From DATAEK01 sp036258055 (lineage in GTDB: Bacteria; Acidobacteriota; Vicinamibacteria; Vicinamibacterales; 2-12-FULL-66-21): a stretch of DNA of 8,674 nt. Positions 6,859-8,674 of the stretch are shown one piece after another. The notes below the pieces were generated by a model that was given only the letters and a program-made list of their open reading frames with translations, searched no databases and had not been told where the DNA came from. Within the stretch, counting starts at the first letter, position 1; each line of letters opens with the position of its first letter. The position numbers and the translations under genes are program-made. The stretch is taken from contig DATAEK010000439.1 in assembly GCA_036258055.1 (NCBI GenBank), positions 1-8,674 of the forward strand, read 5' to 3'.

Positions 6859-7278
6859 CTATCTCGCGGCTGTCTCCACTTGCGCATTACCCGATCCATC
6901 CACGCTCACCCGAACCCGATCGCCCGTGACGATGCCAGTGATGTCGCACACGACGATCGGGCATTCGACGCCGTAGAGTGTCTGCGCGACGATCGCACCG
7001 ACGGTCAGGATCGGATCCGGGATGGCCAGAACGATGGCAGCCGGCGCGGTGCCGCGACGGATGGTTTCGGCCAGGACCGCGGACGAAGATGACGAACCCC
7101 GGCCGCCGGGCATGACGAGGATTGTTCCGGCGACGGTGCGGCCGAGATCGGCGTGCGACCGATCGATGATCTGGCCGGTCTCGACGTCGACGCCGCCCCA
7201 GAAACTGAGCGGCTCGGCGAGCACCAGCGCCAGGGCATCTCCCGTCCCCGGCGCGTACGCCTGCGCCCTTCTGATCAC
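6859..7278 (-). CDS. Aconitase X small subunit (swivel domain, DUF126 type)
   Basis: This 139-residue protein is the swivel-domain subunit of a split aconitase X enzyme. It closes over the active site of the large subunit encoded just upstream. The family pattern is clear: EPLSFWGGVDVETGQIIDR at 22-40, GTILVMPGGRGSSSSSAVLA at 51-70, then GTAPAAIVL, DPILTVGAIVAQTLYG (88-103) and CPIVV. The serine-rich loop GRGSSSSS at 59-66 is the expected substrate-binding loop. The GTG start at 7278 overlaps the large-subunit stop as GTGA, with GGGGGA 6 bases before it, so the two are co-translated in a likely 1:1 complex. Characterised members dehydrate cis-3-hydroxy-L-proline (bacterial) or mevalonate 5-phosphate (archaeal). 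This sequence alone does not settle which reaction applies. Confidence 0.92.
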   Translation of the reverse strand: MIRRAQAYAPGTGDALALVLAEPLSFWGGVDVETGQIIDRSHADLGRTVAGTILVMPGGRGSSSSSAVLAETIRRGTAPAAIVLAIPDPILTVGAIVAQTLYGVECPIVVCDITGIVTGDRVRVSVDGSGNAQVETAAR

Positions 7279-8537
7279 GACGCGTCCCCCAGCCGCACGA
7301 CGCGTCCGGCGGCGGCGGACGCGATGCAATCCTCCAGTTCACCGAACGCGACCTGCACGCCGAGATTGCCCGGCGCGTAGTGCGCCCACTTGCCGGAGTT
7401 GGTCATGACCACGCCATCGAGCCGCTCGAGGATCGGCGTGAGGTAGGTACACGTATCGGTCACCGTGATCAGATTGCGGCCCTCGATCCGGCGGAGTGTG
7501 CCATTACGCCTGAGGCCATCCAGTGTCGCGCGGCCGGTGTTCACATAGATGGGCACGCCTCGACTCGGTGCCAGTTGCTCCAGCAACGGAATCAGCCGCT
7601 CCCACTCAGTGTCGGAAAAATGCGGTGTACCCAGACACACGGCGTCGATCGGCGTGCCGTCGGGCACCGTGGCCAGCCGCTGAAGCGTTCGGGTGACGTC
7701 GGCGGGCCGGATCTCGATCTGCTCCTCGGGACGCCGGCCTGCAAAGGCGGCCTCGAGGGTCGGAGCTTCAGGGGTGATCCCGACAGCATGAAAGAGTCCG
7801 ACGGATCCTGAGGAGGCCGCCGCCGCGCCAAGCGCCTTGAGCTGATCTTCAGACCGTGGCGGCGGCAGGCCGTCAATCACCGGCACGCGCTCGCCGCTCA
7901 TGCTCCCGACGATCAATCCGACCGCGACGTAGAGTCCGTCGTTCGGCGCGAGCGATGGGGAAAAGCCGGTCAGTCGAAAAAGCACACGTCCACGACGCGG
8001 CTCGTCGAGGTGAAGCCCCCATGCGGGTGCTCGTCCGGTCATCGCGCAGCAGAGATCGATGAAGTCGCCGTAGCGATTCGTGCGCGCCCCAATCACCGAA
8101 TTCGCAAAGACAATCGCGTTGGACTCTCCCCAGGCAATCTGCTCGCCGAAGACCGGCCGGAACGCCGTCTGGTACGGCGCACATGTGAACGAGGGATGGC
8201 ATCCGAGCTCCTCGTGCGCCTTCATCAGCCGTCGTCCCGGCGACTGTTCCGAGGGCGACAACCTGATCAGCTCCGGGTGAATCAAGTCGATCGCCCCGAC
8301 GTTCAAGGTGGTCGGCACGCGCACCCGGCCGCCGCCCGCGACCAGGCGCTCGACGAAATCCAGGCTGGCCTGGCCGTGATAGAGGCAACCGTCGATGTGT
8401 GCCCGGGAAATATCCAGAAGCGAGGAAGCCCCGACCGCATTCGAGAAGGCGACGAGGATCCGCATCGCGAACGCCGCGGACTCACCGTAATCGCCGCGCA
8501 GCATCGACGAGTCTTCCGGGCTCAACTGAACGGTCAT
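7275..8537 (-). CDS. Aconitase X large (catalytic) subunit
   Basis: This 420-residue cytoplasmic protein is the iron-sulfur catalytic subunit of aconitase X. From the ATG at 8537 the motifs are AMRILVAFSNAVGASSLLDI (24-43), AHIDGCLYHG (46-55), VPTTLNVGAIDL (74-85), GCHPSFTCAPY (112-122), WGESNAIVFANSVIGARTNR (136-155), DAVCLGTPHFS (298-308), TVTDTCTYL (358-366) and TNSGKWAHYAPG (379-390). Candidate cluster ligands are among C51, C113, C119, C301 and C363, but I cannot assign them without a structure alignment. The length fits a stand-alone large subunit, and the gene overlaps the small-subunit gene by GTGA. The enzyme should eliminate water from a hydroxy acid or hydroxyproline-type substrate. 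The open frame extends upstream to 8645, but that would overlap the divergent permease gene, and family homology begins at MTVQLSPEDS. No clear Shine-Dalgarno precedes 8537. Confidence 0.93.
   Translation of the reverse strand: MTVQLSPEDSSMLRGDYGESAAFAMRILVAFSNAVGASSLLDISRAHIDGCLYHGQASLDFVERLVAGGGRVRVPTTLNVGAIDLIHPELIRLSPSEQSPGRRLMKAHEELGCHPSFTCAPYQTAFRPVFGEQIAWGESNAIVFANSVIGARTNRYGDFIDLCCAMTGRAPAWGLHLDEPRRGRVLFRLTGFSPSLAPNDGLYVAVGLIVGSMSGERVPVIDGLPPPRSEDQLKALGAAAASSGSVGLFHAVGITPEAPTLEAAFAGRRPEEQIEIRPADVTRTLQRLATVPDGTPIDAVCLGTPHFSDTEWERLIPLLEQLAPSRGVPIYVNTGRATLDGLRRNGTLRRIEGRNLITVTDTCTYLTPILERLDGVVMTNSGKWAHYAPGNLGVQVAFGELEDCIASAAAGRVVRLGDAS
7285..7290 (-). promoter_or_regulatory. Ribosome binding site for the aconitase X small subunit
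   Basis: GGGGGA on the minus strand lies 6 bases before the GTG at 7278, within the end of the large-subunit gene. It decides in favour of this GTG over the upstream in-frame starts reaching back to 7329. Confidence 0.5.
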
Positions 8538-8544
8538 CCCGGGC

Positions 8545-8550
8545 AGAATA
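8545..8550 (-). promoter_or_regulatory. Possible -10 element for the aconitase X operon
   Basis: TATTCT on the minus strand matches 4 of 6 positions of the sigma-70 -10 consensus. Transcription would start about at the ATG at 8537, which would give a leaderless message. That fits the missing ribosome site, but no matching -35 hexamer is visible. This is a weak call. Confidence 0.25.
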
Positions 8551-8563
8551 GCTGAAACATTCC

Positions 8564-8577
8564 CTCGCCGTGGCGAG
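8564..8577. promoter_or_regulatory. 14-bp dyad, candidate operator in the divergent promoter region
   Basis: CTCGCC and GGCGAG are perfect reverse complements separated by GT. They lie between the divergent starts at 8537 and 8590, in a gap of only 52 bases. A regulator bound here could control both genes, but the dyad could equally be a small hairpin or chance in GC-rich DNA. Confidence 0.35.
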
Positions 8578-8589
8578 TCTAAGCTCTCC

Positions 8590-8674
8590 ATGACCGCCAC
8601 CCACGACGCCCGGCACGCGCTCAGACTGCTGGCCAGGAGTCCCATCTTCGCGGTGACCGCCGTGCTGTCGCTGG
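8590..8674 (+). CDS. Second ADOP-family permease (N-terminal 28 codons, truncated by window edge)
   Basis: From the ATG at 8590 the frame reads MTATHDARHALRLLARSP followed by IFAVTAVLSL, open to the window end. This matches the amphipathic start and first membrane helix of the duplicated FtsX/MacB-type permeases. The full-length gene at 859-3393 has RYAVRVLLRSPVFTAVAVLS at the same place. It is transcribed divergently from the aconitase X operon. No Shine-Dalgarno is visible; the bases before the ATG read AAGCTCTCC. Only the N-terminus is seen, so the rest of the domain layout and the absence of an ATPase are inferred from the family. Confidence 0.82.
   Translation, partial: MTATHDARHALRLLARSPIFAVTAVLSL

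Noticed and set aside
7279..7329. 17-residue N-terminal extension of the aconitase X small subunit (MHRVRRRRTRRAAGGRV)
   Set aside because: It is Arg-rich and lies inside the large-subunit gene. The GTG at 7278 has a good ribosome site and a GTGA overlap.
8538..8645. 36-residue N-terminal extension of the aconitase X large subunit
   Set aside because: It would overlap the start of the divergent permease gene, and it is unlike the start of the family, which begins at the ATG at 8537.

Overview
The window is GC-rich, densely coding DNA that looks like a chromosome segment of an Acidobacteriota bacterium, probably of the Vicinamibacteria/Solibacter type. The main clue is two genes of the duplicated FtsX/MacB-type permease family without ATPase partners (the 'ADOP' family, known as large paralogous sets in Acidobacteriota). 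An Oar-like TonB-dependent receptor with an N-terminal carboxypeptidase-regulatory-like domain, and a periplasmic M16 peptidase pair of the kind common in this phylum, agree with this. The assignment rests on family knowledge; there is no rRNA gene in the window.

Layout. 1-515 (-): N-terminal part of a TonB-dependent receptor, running off the left edge. 516-858: non-coding gap. 859-3393 (-): full-length ADOP-type permease, 844 aa, with two periplasmic core/FtsX modules. 3394-3645: divergent intergenic region with two arrays of a 7-bp repeat (GAACCGA and relatives) in inverted orientation, each ending about 25 bp before the start codon of its gene. 3646-6740 (+): two M16 peptidase genes overlapping by ATGA. 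The first keeps the HxxEH zinc motif and the second has lost it, so they probably form an active/inactive heterodimer. 6741-6858: convergent gap with a perfect 10-bp G:C hairpin. 6859-8537 (-): two genes overlapping by GTGA that encode the small (swivel) and large (catalytic) subunits of a split aconitase X enzyme. 8538-8589: very short divergent gap with a 14-bp dyad. 8590 to the right edge (+): first 28 codons of a second ADOP-type permease.

How the genes work together. The receptor, permeases and M16 pair are all predicted cell-envelope or periplasmic proteins, but no common pathway is evident. The M16 pair and the aconitase X pair are each translationally coupled two-gene units. Characterised aconitase X enzymes dehydrate cis-3-hydroxy-L-proline (bacterial) or mevalonate 5-phosphate (archaeal). 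No neighbour here shows which substrate applies.

I found no CRISPR array, insertion sequence, tRNA or rRNA. The parts most worth a second look are the paired heptamer arrays at 3418-3620, the aconitase X operon of unassigned substrate, and the 52-bp divergent region at 8538-8589, where neither flanking gene has a clear ribosome binding site.
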